Part shown: one piece after another, positions 36,001 to 47,770 of the stretch | Layout of the letters: every line of letters begins with the position of its first letter | Position numbering within the stretch: the stretch's first letter is position 1 | From: Lunularia cruciata | Taxonomy: Eukaryota; Streptophyta; Marchantiopsida; Lunulariales; Lunulariaceae | Assembly (NCBI GenBank): GCA_948567375.1 | Contig: OX419756.1 | Span: 54,538,552 to 54,602,551 of the forward strand | DNA length: 64,000 nt | Direction: 5' to 3' | Program-made: the position numbers and the translations under genes | The notes under the pieces: model-generated | The model's input: only the letters and a program-made list of their open reading frames with translations | What the model was told of the DNA's origin: nothing | Database searches by the model: none

Positions 36001-39000
36001 AAACTACTCTATCAAAGTCTTAGTTTTTGGATAGTTTAGAAGAAAGTGGATAAAAGGAATCACTAAGATGAATAATATATATAATCATATGAATATATTT
36101 GATATTTAATGAATATGAGATATGCAATGATATTTAATAAATATCATTTCTGTTTTTGAATTACAAATTATAAATTGGATCTTCTTGGAATCTGTTCATA
36201 TATTTAAGTAGAGAGAATAATATCATCAAAAGCATTTAGATTGAATTATATTATATATAGAAACTTCTTATGAAAAATGGTTTTTTTATATATCTAAATT
36301 TTCATAAATATTTCTGAGTATAGAATATAGGAAAATATCATCATCTTCACTTTTTATTTTAATTTCTTTCTTTTCTTTTTATGTTGGTCCAAGTCTTTAT
36401 ATGTTGGTCCAAGTTTGTAATATAAGCTATAACAAGAAGGGAAATCTTGCTCAAACCATTTGAAACAACATAATTGACTTTTTATTTGTAAAATCCTCTA
36501 AGGAAGAAAAACATCCACTAAGAAGGTGGATCAATAGTTTGGTCTAGTCTAGATTTGTGAGAATAATTAATTAAAGTAATTATTTTAGAAATTTATCATA
36601 AAATAATGAAAGGGAGTTACAAATATTTGATAGTGACTGATAATTACTTAATCATATTTACTCCAATTACTGAAGAATATTATATATAAATAGCTCTTTA
36701 GAAAGAGGTACAACTCATTTATATATACACAACTAATTAAAGCTACTTGAGTTGATGAGTGAGTATAGAGGAACTTTGATTGATTGCAACTATAGCTTGA
36801 TCATGGTACTACACTTGGATCAGAATTTGCACTCATATTTCTTTTAAATAAATCTAGGTTGCCTTATGAAATTAGATATCATTTGATGTACGCTTCATTT
36901 AAAAAAATAAAATTTAATTTGATCTTTTTATTCAACATCACATCAAATTTTTTTTACAAAAGTGTACATAAGGGTTCTGTTGATCTTAAATGGAAAATGG
37001 ATTACATATCTTTCTACATTAAGGATTTACAATGAGAGCAAAAAAGCTAGAGAGGTGATCTATATTTTGAATGGTGTTAACATATCAATGCACACAGAAA
37101 ATTGAATATATGATTTTAGATACTCAAATAACTAAATAATATTTTTTATTTAAATAAAAAATTTGTAAACCTAATCTTGATCACATATGGAGATCCTAAG
37201 AATTGCTCTAAAGTTTAAAGTCAAAAACAAGATATGAGAGATTACTATTTCCATTCTAAAATATGGAGTTTCAATAGAGAATTGGATAAAGGTTCACCTC
37301 ATCAATTTGTAAGGACTAAAAATTTCACAATAAAATAAAAGAAAATGAAATCAAACAAGGGGTTCTAAAGTAATGTGTAATTCTATAGGGTGTATTCTCA
37401 TGGTAAAGTAGCTAACTATCAAGAAGAAAGTGTGCTTTATGAGATCTTAGACTATTAAATGTGTAGCCTTAGTCTCTTATAGAGATATGGCTCACGTCTT
37501 GCTTGACCAATACCATGAAAATAACAATATTTACCAAATTCTCAAATTAAGTTCTATATATATAGCATGTTTCAATACCAATAGAAAAAATAATTAATGA
37601 TTTTTAAAAGCCAATAATGAAGTTCTTGAAAAAACTAAACTCTATTGTATTGAAAGTAAAAGAGGAAAAGAGAATATATTAGTGGTGAATACAACAACCA
37701 TAGTACAAAATTAATCAAGAAAATTTTTTACAAAAAATAGAGTACAAGGGTGTATGGATAAGAGAGGGTGCAATAAATCCCAAGCATCAAGAAAGAAAGG
37801 TCTATTTATGTTTAAAGATAATGGATTAATAGATGAAAGAGAAATTTCAATAGATTTAGGAGTAGGATATGAAAACCCTAGCTATTGGAAAGTACATATA
37901 TCTACTAGTTTTTGTTGTCTAAAAAAGAGAAATGTAGCAATGTAGTTAAGGCATATAGCCATAAAATGATTTTGGTGATAAGATGGTCCATTCAACTTAT
38001 GTTGACCAAATATAGATGAAAGATAATCTATTTATTTGGTTAATAAATATTCCATGATGTCTTGATAGTACACTAATCTACTTTTAGAGAAGGTCAATAG
38101 TACTTCATAACACTATGTGAAGGGATGTCCAAGATTTGATCTATATGTGGTTATGTCTTGAAGAAGGAATGGAAGTCAAGGCACACCACCAATTATATAA
38201 GAATGCAAAGTGTTAGACTTAAGTGAAAGCAAAGATAGAGATGAGTGCAAAACTCAAAGAAAAACTCCAAAATAAGAATTATAGTATCAAAAGACTAATT
38301 TTGGATTCTACATATAGCTAGACAAGTAGCATAAGAACCTAAGGACAATACTATAGAACTATATGGAAGAGTTAAATTAGAATTATTTTTTAGAATAAAA
38401 TAAGAAATTGGCTCTTATAAAGTTGCAAGAGACAAAGCAATAGCTACAGTAATAGCAATGTAGCAACAGCAATATTATGAAACTCTAACATGACATTAAT
38501 GATCACATTATGAAATTAGGTTAGGAGATAACTAGGATTACAAGACTTCAATAAGACATAAAGAAATTTGTTGAATAGGTGGAGATGTTTGAAGCATATA
38601 ACTCAAAACTTTAGAATCTACAAGTGAACATTATCATTCATAGATTTGGTGCAAATTAAGCTACTAGGGGAGACGGTAACTAATGGGGTATTCACTCTAG
38701 CCAATGAAAATAAGTACTGCAAACTTTGAAAAAATTTGAATTTAAGAGATTGACACAATCATATACATTTATGTTTCACCTTTATATTTATTTTTTATTC
38801 TAATAAGATGGACTCTAAGCACGAGAATGCTTGGAACACAAGCATAAAGCAAAAAAGAATATATTTCACTATGAGGAGGAAGAATAATAAAAAAATTAAC
38901 CAATTGGTTAAGTGCGTAATGGCCAAGATTTATTAAATTATATAAGCACTAAAAAGGCAAAATTTAGAACATCTTAGTGCACACAAGTTAGAATAAAACT

Positions 39001-40350
39001 TGAGAATGATGTATTTAATCTCTTTCTATATTAGTCATAATTCTAATGAGTAAACCAAATTATCATGATTACTTTCAATGAAATACCAATTTTTTTTGGT
39101 TGAATTAAACCTTCATATTGTCCCCAAAGTGTGGTGCATGAGTGTATAATCCTATTCACTCCTTAATACCTAAAATGTAGATACATTACAAATTAATCAA
39201 AGGCAAGTGTTCTATTCAATGTGAGTGAATTTTTGCTTCAATGTCGAGGATGCTCCTTACTAGAGTGTCATTTTGGAATGATGCAAGGAAAAAAGAGATC
39301 AGTGAAGTAAATCACTCTACCTATCTATAAGAGAAGTTAATGAAGAGCTCTCGTTACCCAATCTCTTGTTAACCAATCTCTTGTTAGAATTTGCTAGAAC
39401 CAAGAAGGTATACCAATATATTATAAGAAGAGATAAAAATTTATGCCAAAATAGAAGGCAAGGGAATAGTGTTAGTTTTAGCAAGGAAGAAGTTAATTCA
39501 CCATAATATAAGTGCAAATCCATGCTTAACAAAACTGAAGGAAGTCCAGAAATGTTGATAAGCTGCTTCTCATAAAAGCAAGACCTCTACTAGAAGTTTA
39601 TCATGAAGTCCTAATCAAAGCCCATGATGCATTAATGTAAGTTGAAGAAACTTTGGATTTATGAATTGATTTCCTATACATCCTTAAGCATAATGTTAGT
39701 GCAACCAATGGAAATTAATATATGCAACTAGTAGGGAGAGATAAGAATGCATGGATGATTTGTATGATATGAATGTATGGATGAGAAGCAATAGATCTTG
39801 AGGAAAGGTACCTCATGTTCTTCAACTATCTATTTTAAATTTCCTAGCTATTTAATTCCTAGCCAATTCTTGAGGAAGCTTATTTAACATCTTATAACCA
39901 AGAAGGTTCTTTGGTACTTTACTAACTTATAAAAGCATTAAGTTCCTAGATACCTTCTAAATACTAATTAATGAGACTTTGTATATACATTTTAGAGCAT
40001 CTTCTAGAAGTTTATGATAATCATAACAACAAGTTTTAGTACATTATAGTAGTAAATTTTTTTTACTATTATAATATCTTGAATTTGTAATTGTATGGAG
40101 AAAAATTATTCAAACTTCAACTCAATTGCAAGAGAAGAAGCATGATGTTTACTTGCTCTACAAATATAGATTCCATACTTGTAGAAACATGGGTATGTTT
40201 AGGGAAATTTTGATTTCTTTGCTAAGCTTGGTTTAGAAATGTGTTTTGTGGACTTATGATAGTAGATTTCATACTATTTTTATGATGATACATTGGATTA
40301 TAATTGGAGTTAGTTTTGGACTATAACACCATAGGATGCTCATTAGTTGT
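33068..40350. other. AT-rich spacer with dispersed repeats
   Basis: No recognisable gene. A short open frame near 33426-33623 shows no family motif. One dispersed repeat (34740-35330) is shared with 59255-59830. The rest is AT-rich sequence consistent with very old transposon remains. Confidence 0.5.
34740..35330. repeat. Dispersed repeat, copy 1
   Basis: Shares a collinear series of blocks with 59255-59830 in the same orientation: caccatggacta, ggaaccaaact, 'ttgacctaacaa..tcaag' and 'cttggactat.gaaaa'. Heavily diverged. Element type not recognised. Confidence 0.6.
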
Positions 40351-40556
40351 TGTTGAACTACCCCAAGCTCATAGTGACTTAGTTCTCACTATAAAAGTGT
40401 ATTAGGGTTTAGGATACACATGTATACTATATATACATGAGAGTAGTACACTCTCTCCATTCATTCTTCCTTATCTTCCTTTTGAAATTTCTCACTCTCT
40501 TATGATCCATTATGAATGGTCTTGGAGTGTTTGTCCAGTCCTTGTATTCTTTGATA
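40351..40556 (+). repeat. Copia 5' LTR
   Basis: A short LTR of about 205 bp beginning TGTTGAACTAC, followed immediately by the primer site. It shares ggtttaggatacaca, tatatatacatgaga and ctctctccat with the 3' copy at 54366. The tatatata stretch near 40430 is the likely TATA box. The terminal CA has been lost. Confidence 0.85.
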
Positions 40557-40571
40557 TGGTATCAAAGCTGG
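40557..40571 (+). other. Copia primer-binding site
   Basis: tggtatcaaagctgg directly after the LTR is one base from the initiator-Met tRNA complement TGGTATCAGAGC, the normal primer of plant copia elements. Confidence 0.9.
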
Positions 40572-41169
40572 TGAGAGGCTAGTAAGGATGTATGAATCTA
40601 GAGAAAGATAGTTGAGAGCATTTGGAGAGTTGAGAGTTTCTGCTACTGTAATAAGAGTCATCAATTGTGCCAATTTTGACCTAAAATCACATTTTGGGAG
40701 GTCAAGATTGGAGTTTTTTGCTCAAATTTGTTGCACCTAGATATTAAAAATGTCTTGTTCAAAAGCATTGAATTTGGTAGACACCAATTTTCATGACATT
40801 TGAAGGTTGTTTTGCTATTTGTAGTGCCTTTTGAAAACTTTTATGATCAATTTGGAAGGCACAAAACATTTTTTGGGGCTATAGTGCACTTTTGGTGAAA
40901 CCAAAGGCAAGAATCTGCAATTGTTAATTCTATCATTATGGAGATTTTTTGGTCAATTGGAGCTTTCATGAGTTTTTTTGATATAGTACAGGGTAAGGTT
41001 ACTTTCAAGAAGTAGTGTTTTCTAGACTCTACAGATTGACCTATAGGTTTCCCATTGATACTGGAATTACTTGTTTGGTCTGTATTGTTGACCCACCTGA
41101 TTTTTGGTGCATTTCTGATTTTTCTTGTGAGTACAAGTTCTATGATTATTATTGAAGCAATGGTATAGT

Positions 41170-42050
41170 CCATGGTTATGATCATAGCATAGAAGCTTCA
41201 CAAGCTCAATTGGACTGCTTGGAAATTTGGCATGAAAATGTTCCTATAGATACGGAGTCTTGAGATACAAGAGGAGAAAAAACCAATTATGAAGGTTGGT
41301 GATGTAACATTGGAAGCAACACATGCAATATGGGCACATAGATCATTTCAAGCACTCCATAACATTGCATTGTGTGTTTCATTGTTGATGATAGGTCACA
41401 TTCATGACCTCACTTTGCCCAAGATGGCTTTGGATGCTTTGGCCAAGGTCTGGAATAGTCTGGAACAAAAGCTAGGAAATTGCAATTACTATAGTAGTTG
41501 AATATGGCTGAGAAAGTCTCAATATGCATTAACAATTATGTTAACCACATGAAGAGCTCGATGAATCAACTTGCTTATGTGAATGTTGTAATTGATCCAT
41601 TTGCTTTAGTAGGAGGTATGCTACAAGGTCTTACACCATGCTACAAATAGTTTGTGATATTAATTTCTACCTAAGAGCCGCTTCCCTAATGAGATGAGTT
41701 GGTTGTAATGCTACTTGGTGAGGAGGTGTAATTATTGTAGAGTGCTAGCTCCTCCTTGTCCAATATCCTAAAAGGCTTCTATTTTGTAGGCATTAGAGGA
41801 TTTTGAGGTAGGAGTCAAGGCAAGAATGCCACAACAAGTGGTGTTCATAGTGTTGGCAATTGAGTTAGTGGGGGACATAGAGCACTATAACAACATATGC
41901 AAAATATTGGTAGACAAACTAGACAATGCACTCTTGGTACCTATAAATATTACCACTAGCAAGGGGATGTTGCCAAGTTTTGCCTCAAGAAGTAGGACAA
42001 CCAATGCAAGCAACAAGGTTATACTTGCACAAAAGACCAAGAGCAATTGT
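41170..42050 (+). pseudogene. Copia gag
   Basis: The frame 41289-41501 has copia gag features (HAIWAHRSFQALHNIALCVS, then ALAKVWNSLEQKLG). After a break comes ICINNYVNHMKSSMNQLAYV and a PFALVGGMLQGL segment, the conserved part of the copia capsid domain (UBN2-type). The C-terminal part is Lys-rich but a clean CCHC knuckle is not recoverable. Multiple stops. Confidence 0.75.
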
Positions 42051-42094
42051 TAATCACCACTCATCATAGCTACAAAATTATCTAGCCTAAAGTT

Positions 42095-42379
42095 GATTAG
42101 GTGATTGATTTCGTTGCCTCTACTCACATGACACCACATCAAGAGGGGTTCACTTTTTTCAGCTCATGGAGAAGCCAAAATACATGGTGACAAGAGATGA
42201 CACCAAGAACCAAAATCAACATATGGGTCAACTTTTGCTTTCAATTGCACATTCTTCATTCCAAGGATAGACAAATGTTCTTCAAGTGCCTACCATATCC
42301 AAAAACTTGTTATTTGTAAGACAATTGGTAAAACTAGAAATGCAAGTGTGCTTCAACAAAGATGGATGCTTTATTGAAG
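42095..42379 (+). pseudogene. Copia protease region, up to the insertion point
   Basis: VIDFVASTHMTPHQEGF corresponds to the copia protease start (WxIDSGASxHMT); the catalytic DSG has become DFV. Further on, VPTISKNLLFVRQLVKLEM and CFNKDGCFIEDV match the C-terminal protease segment that runs into the GAG-pre-integrase domain. The last codon is split by element 5 and completed at 51408. Confidence 0.85.
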
Positions 42380-42383
42380 ATGT

Positions 42384-42939
42384 TGTTGTACGTATATACA
42401 TGGCTACATAGTATATATGGTTTTCAACATCATACACTATAGAAGCACAACTCACACATAAGTCATATATAGACTCTAAACTACCATAATATTCATATTG
42501 TTTACAACTCTCAAATATACTCAACTTAGAGCAGTACTTGATCTGTCACTCTATAAACTGCCAACAATTGGGCATTGATTACAATCAAGCCACACCCACT
42601 CTAGCTAAGAGAATCTAGGTAACGCTCACTGGCCATTGTCAACCATAGCCAAGAACTCAAAGGTTCAACATCAAAGAAGTGAGCTCTCTAGAGCTGCACT
42701 TCAAAAGTATACCCTTGGACTCAAGCTAGGTCTGAAACCCTAACAGTCCCACTGATGGCACACTCGATGGTGCAAATGGTGCAAAGTGATGATGGGCACC
42801 ACTGTGAAGTCAATATCCCGAACACAAAATCTGACCGTTGAAAAGTAGTCTCTCAAAAATTGCTGAAATAACTCTAACTACTATCACTGCAACTCCAATG
42901 TCCAAGCAATCTAGATACAACACTACAAATAGTGTGACA
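42384..42939 (-). repeat. Element 5 3' LTR, rearranged
   Basis: The part 42497-42939 matches the last 426 bp of the 5' LTR (50978-51403) with about nine bases in ten identical by eye, ending ...gtgtgaca. The 900 bp that should lie to its left (as in 50084-50977) is absent. In its place is a 107-bp segment A (42384-42490) that recurs at 42942-43044. The outer end TGTTGTACG still abuts the ATGT target duplication. Confidence 0.75.
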
Positions 42940-42941
42940 GC

Positions 42942-43044
42942 TGTAGTGCGTATATACATTGCTACACAACATAAATTGTTGTCAACATCATACACTATAG
43001 AAGCACAACTCACACATAAGTCATACATAGACTCTAAAGTACCA
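42942..43044 (-). repeat. Second copy of segment A, between LTR and polypurine tract
   Basis: About 103 bp nearly identical to 42384-42490: shared caacatcatacactatagaa and gcacaactcacacataagtc. It sits between the LTR start (42939) and a purine tract (43048-43062), where normally there is no sequence. Its minus-strand start TGGTACTTTAG would itself look like an LTR start after the tract. Confidence 0.85.
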
Positions 43045-43047
43045 TAA

Positions 43048-43062
43048 TTGCCCCCTAGCTGG
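43048..43062 (-). other. Element 5 polypurine tract
   Basis: On the minus strand ccagctagggggcaatt is the best purine run upstream of the LTR. It abuts segment A and not the TGTCAC start of the LTR. Confidence 0.55.
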
Positions 43063-43220
43063 CGGTTAGATCCCTCTAACTCCAGATAGCCATCTACTCC
43101 AAGTATATGGTATACCTTATGATGGGCAAAGTTCATAATGCTGAGTGCTATGGAGCCCCATTGTTAGTTGCCTGTCTGCAATCTATACCATATAAAGAAT
43201 GAACTAGCTATAGGTCAAGT

Positions 43221-43355
43221 ACATCTAAGACATAACCAATATCCCTGAGGAACCACCGTGAAGGGAGGAGTCATACATGCCATATGTCATCCTCTTGAAC
43301 ATCTATCACACACTAAAATAGTAGTAGCTCCACTAGAAGAGCAACATAACATACA
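43221..43355 (-). pseudogene. PHD finger at the end of element 5 pol
   Basis: On the minus strand, after APCHLPNTDGTMDPSLALVH, the frame reads CMLC, ten residues, then ILVCDRCSRG, a stop, HMACM, PPFTVVPQGYW and LCLRC. This is the Cys4-His-Cys3 zinc pattern of a PHD finger in order, including the aromatic W two residues before the last Cys pair. The stop (TGA) stands exactly where Trp (TGG) precedes the zinc-binding His in many PHD fingers, a one-base G-to-A change. PHD fingers commonly bind the histone H3 tail, so in a retroelement it is predicted to guide integration, as chromodomains do in element 1. Confidence 0.8.
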
Positions 43356-43359
43356 CCTT

Positions 43360-44480
43360 AAGCCTGCATGTACAAGTGCCAAGCTTGGGTCCATAGTACC
43401 ATCAGTGTTTGGGAGGTGGCATGGCGCACAATTGCGCATATGATCCTTCCAGACAACACCATCATGTCCTTCTAACACAAGGACTCTAGATGGAAAAACC
43501 TCACACACTCTCAAGATAGTGCGGCCTGTCAAAACATCAAGTGTCATTAGTGTTGTATGTTGTAGATATACATAGTCTCCTAGATGAAATCAACAGATCA
43601 AGGGCCTATAACCTCCTCCTTGAATGGTAGCATAGCCTAAAGTATCTCTATGCTAAGCAATCACCAAGTTCTCAAAAGCCATCGGCATCACTCTCCAAAA
43701 GATCTCTACCCATTAAGAACATGCGCTCATCCATACATCTAGGTCATCTAAGTCCAAAACTACAATAGCATCTCCACAAATAGCTACAAGTAAATCTAGA
43801 TCTCGTCCATAGAGTAAGAAGTAAGGAGAGAAGGATGCTAAGGAGGCTTGCCGGCTGAATCAATAGCCCATGGCCAACCAAGGTAATTGGAGATCCCAAT
43901 CTCCTAAGTGGCCTCTCTGCAAACCATACTTTTGCAATCCTCTCTTCACTATTTGAACCACTCTCTCTGCTAATCCATCTGCCTCAAGGTGATCCCGAGA
44001 TATAATATGATGATCAATCAAAGCCTTGTCACACAAGACTTGAAACTCTCCCAAGAACTTTGTACCTTGATCAGTCAAAACCTCAGCTGGTGCACCAAAA
44101 TGACTAAGAACTCGATCCAAGAATGAGTAAGCTATCCCTTCCCTAGACTTGTCAGGAAGTGCCACCAACTCAATCTACTTGGAGAAGTGCTCCACCATCA
44201 CCAAGATATACCGATGATGTCTCACAGTCAGCGGTAAAGGTCCATTGAAGTCCAAACTCCAAATGTAACCCAATACCATGATAGGTAATGGGTGTAACTA
44301 TGGAGTAGGAGCATTGAATGATGCTCTAACTTGGTCACAAACCACACATCTGGCAACAAACTATTGTGCCTTGGTCTGTATATTGTACCACCAATAATGA
44401 CTCTGGAGTAAGCTATATGTATGTTTTACTCCAAAATGTCCTAGCTCCTCATGAGCATGACAGACCAACTGTGGTCTCTA
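43360..44480 (-). pseudogene. Element 5 integrase
   Basis: The zinc domain (about 44340-44480) has the His pair in EELGHFGVKHTYSLL and the Cys pair in RCVVCDQ. The core has SLDFNGPLPLT (first Asp), LTDQGTKFLGEFQ (second Asp, codon 44070-44072) and DGLAERVVQIVKRGL, whose Glu (43965-43967) lies 35 residues after the second Asp, the D,D35E spacing. The main core is open in 44168-43860. The C-terminal tail leads through VLVLEGHDGVVWKDH into the PHD finger. Broken by stops around 44170 and 43550-43860. Confidence 0.87.
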
Positions 44481-44499
44481 AGATGGAAGTGGTACTACT

Positions 44500-45560
44500 C
44501 ACACTCTACCATCCTCCCATGCACGCAAAAGGTGTTTGCCCTCCAATCTGAACCATTTGGCTTGCTGAAGAATATGATCTCTCTCCTTGGCTCCAACTGT
44601 GATCGTGGCCACCACAAACTTCTTCCCCTCATCATCATGCTGGGTGAGCACCGCTCCAAGCCCCTACATACTCCAATCAATATGAACCTGAAATGGTCAT
44701 CCTCTAATTGGTCTCCTCAAAATAGGAGTAGATTTCAACCTCTCCTTGAGCTCCACAAAAGCTCTCTCCTGCTCATCTCCCCAACACCACTCTTGTGTAA
44801 GCTTGGTCAGCTTTGTCAAAGCCTTAGCAATAGCACTACATCCTCTAACATAGTGGCAATAGAAGTTTGCTAACCCAAGGAATGCTCACACTCTGCTCAC
44901 ATCCGTAAGCAAAGGAATACGTGCAATAGCCTCCACCTTGGTCTGCTGAACACCAAGTCCTTTGGGATAGATAGTGTGACCCAGATACTCAACCTACTCA
45001 TAGAAGAACCTGCACTTCCCAAGATGTAATTTGAGTCCATGAGATCTCAATCTCTCAAACACTTCCAACAACTATCTCTCATGCTCCCCCACAATAGTGT
45101 TATAGACCAAAATGTCATCAATATAGCGCCGAGAAAAATCCAATCCAACTAGGATCCTATCCATGACCCTTTGGAACTCAGCAAGAGCGTTGTTTAACCC
45201 AAATGGTAAGAACCTCCATTGATATAACATATCCTTACCATGAGGATCAATAGCCCAAAATGTTATCTTGGACTCATCCTCCTCCCTAATTGGCAACTAA
45301 TGATATTTCGCTCAAAGATCCAAAGTACTAAAGACCATTGCATACCCAATTGCATCAAAGAACTCCTCCGGTGTAGGCATGGCAGACCGATCAGCCCTAG
45401 TTCGTCGGTTGATAGGATGGTAATCTCCACACATCTGTCTATCTATGTAGTTGCCATGCATATCCTTCTTGGATGGCATTATTGTTGCTGATGCATAATC
45501 TCCATGTAAAATCTCTACCAAACTAGCCTCAAAAAGGTGACTACTCCAGCTCTGAATCAA
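44500..45560 (-). pseudogene. Element 5 reverse transcriptase and RNase H
   Basis: RT starts with ATIMPSKKDMHGNYIDRQM and CGDYHPINRRTRADRSAMPT, then FFDAIGYAMVFSTLDL (first Asp). After a stop come REEDESKITFWAIDPHGKDM, WRFLPFGLNNALAEFQRVMD and the catalytic YIDD (45114-45125). Then VEYLGHTIYPKG and AFLGLANFYCHYV. RNase H begins at about 44720 with FQVHIDWSM and GLGAVLTQHDDEGKK. Five or more stops lie in one otherwise continuous frame. This enzyme would make the cDNA. Confidence 0.87.
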
Positions 45561-46119
45561 TATCTCTCCATATCACTATATCAATAAGGACGTCAAAAAA
45601 CTGGTGTATTGCTAGTCAGCTCAATTTGTATACCAAGTCCCTTCAAAGCACCCAAATCCTTCATATTGAAGGTAAAACAACTTGTGTGGCTCCTCAAGAA
45701 CCACCAAACCCTATGTCTTTCCTCTCCAATAAGCTTGGGTCCAAGATCTGGCTCCTAATTATCCTTTGTAATTGTCGTAAGAGTGAAAGACGTATTGATT
45801 GAATGCTACATTGGGCCCTTGGGAGAAATAGTGTCATGCTCTTGACCACTAGAGGTCCCAACCTTTGTGTGGAAAACTCCCTCCACTCTGGCTGCAAGCT
45901 CTACACGTCCTCTAGTTGCATCCCAAGTGGACCAAGGGTGTAATCCAAGTAGCCCACGCTCACCTGGATGGACTTTAAGTAGACCACTCTCCCTAGTAGC
46001 TATTGGTTGTGTCCCAAGAATACCATGTCCACTCGGTCCATCGCCCCAGCATGTGCCTAAATCATCTCAATAGGCATGGGCTCACAAGTGTCAGAGTGGT
46101 GATTCCTATCAAGTGCATC

Positions 46120-47095
46120 CTACACTGCTTTGCCAAGCCAAGGCTCATAATCCAGGTCAAACAATTAAGGTACATAGCTTGACCTAACACTTGACGCCTA
46201 GATGCCCTTAACATTGCTGGAACAACGGTAATACCAATGCAAAAACCCATCGCCCGCTCTCTCTCATCAGCATTGGGCTCCACCAATTGCTATAACTATG
46301 AGTCTCAAACAAGTCAAGGTCCTCCCTCTCAAAAAGCATGAGAGCCTAGGAAACTCATGAGTGTAGGAAATGCGGCTCTAGGCTGTCCAACTAGGTTCAC
46401 CACTACCATAGGTGACCTATCAGCCACTACCACTGTCTGAGATTTGCCCAACATCCAAGATTTCATCAACAAGGATGTGGTCAAGTCGCTGAATCCCATC
46501 ATATGCACGCTATAAAACCTCTCTGGGTACGAGGTTCATCTACCAAAGACAAAGACAATGAGCCTGTTATCCCACTCTGGCTGCATCCAACAATACAGCA
46601 GGTTCCATCCAAGAATGGACTTGATGTGTACTCACCACCACTTTGGTGCAAGAATCACCCATCAAAGGAACGTTCTCCAAAAGGTAAGCTGGAGAAACAT
46701 ACTGATGAACCTAGAGATGTTATAGTATCCGTAACATCTCCCAAAGCACACCAGAACAAGGATCTTGAAGACCCAAACCTTGGCCAACACATGTATGTCC
46801 TTGACATGGCCATCTAGAAATTACCAAGTGAATAGACTCATATCTCTCTAGATCATGTGCCCTCAATAAGGAAATGTCTATTGGTAGGGCCTTCTGGTAA
46901 CCTTTGATTGCTAACATCGGTAATAACTCCGGATACCAATAGGCCAAGTGTGCCACATGATGTAGAGAGACTCACCTAGTAGTCTCATCTCTCTCTACAT
47001 ACAAGTACCTTTGTACTTGTATACCCGCCTATAATACCGTAGCTAATCCGGTGCTAATCCCACCAAACAACTCCAATAGACATATCCCCTCTACT
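46120..47095 (-). pseudogene. C5-cytosine DNA methyltransferase domain in a retrotransposon
   Basis: One minus-strand frame carries the ordered C5-methyltransferase motifs. Motif I is ICLLELFGGISTGL (ELFGG at 47059-47073), the AdoMet-binding loop. Motif IV is LVISRWPCQGH, with the catalytic Cys codon at 46804-46806. Motif VI is YLLENVPLMGD (ENV at 46669-46677). A VLLDAARVG stretch (about 46575-46605) leads to motif VIII, whose Arg positions look mutated. A variable stretch resembles a target-recognition region. Last come NADERERAMGF and RRQVLGQAMYLNCLTWI (46062-46286), equivalent to motifs IX and X. About 325 codons, the size of a compact bacterial-type catalytic domain with no regulatory N-terminus. 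Stops at 47029 (TAG), 46972 (TGA), 46720 (TAA) and 46711 (TAG) disable it. It lies between protease and RT. Confidence 0.87.
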
Positions 47096-47139
47096 GGATA
47101 CTACCAAGCAATGAGTGTGGTATCCAGAGGTGTCAAAGT

Positions 47140-47770
47140 AATTGACTCTGGAGGCTCATCCTCACACTCATATCTTGATGGTAGGAAGGCTCCACTCCAA
47201 GCCTATTGCACCAACTGATCTGCATGTTGCTGCAATGCCTCCTCTGAACTCCACAATGGAACATCCAAGGAGGATAGAACAATCCCACTTGTACTCCAAA
47301 TCCAAGTGATCTCCTATGGTACAGGAGTATCCTTTGCATGGGCATTCCCCTCCAATAAGTCACCAGGCCAAGTAACTACATCAATGAAAGCTAAAACTGA
47401 TGCTACCATGGTCCCGAACTGTAGTGAGCCAAGACTACCACTACTAAAGCGTACTGGTAGGCAACATACCCGTCCCTCACCAGACTTCCAACCTGGTCTA
47501 TAGGAGGTTGTCTCCTCCCAATAGTCAATGTTGAAACCCATGGGGTATAACACTACTTCCCCAACTAACACATTATATGACTCAGCTATTATCGCAATAG
47601 CCTGAGCTCTCACCACCGAGCTATCAGTCAGATGACCAGGCTGAACTTGGACAACAAGCTCCCCACGTGTGATATACTATGTCAAACCACCACCTACAGA
47701 TGTCTGGATCTGAAATGGACATCTCTCCACATTGGTCTTCCGTAACTCCAGACCAACTATTGTAGCCTTC
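47140..47770 (-). pseudogene. Linker between protease and methyltransferase
   Basis: The frame 47616-47314 contains IIAESYNVLVGEVVLYPMGF, TSYRPGWKSGEGRVCCLPVR and VVTWPGDLLEGNAHAKD. It continues the protease fold's C-terminal part (NVLVGEVVLYPMGF resembles the second conserved protease strand) and then an undefined linker into the methyltransferase. No other domain is recognised. Confidence 0.5.

Noticed and set aside
42384-43044. Segment A as terminal inverted repeats of a DNA transposon
   Set aside because: The two copies are direct, not inverted, and no transposase or TIR is present.
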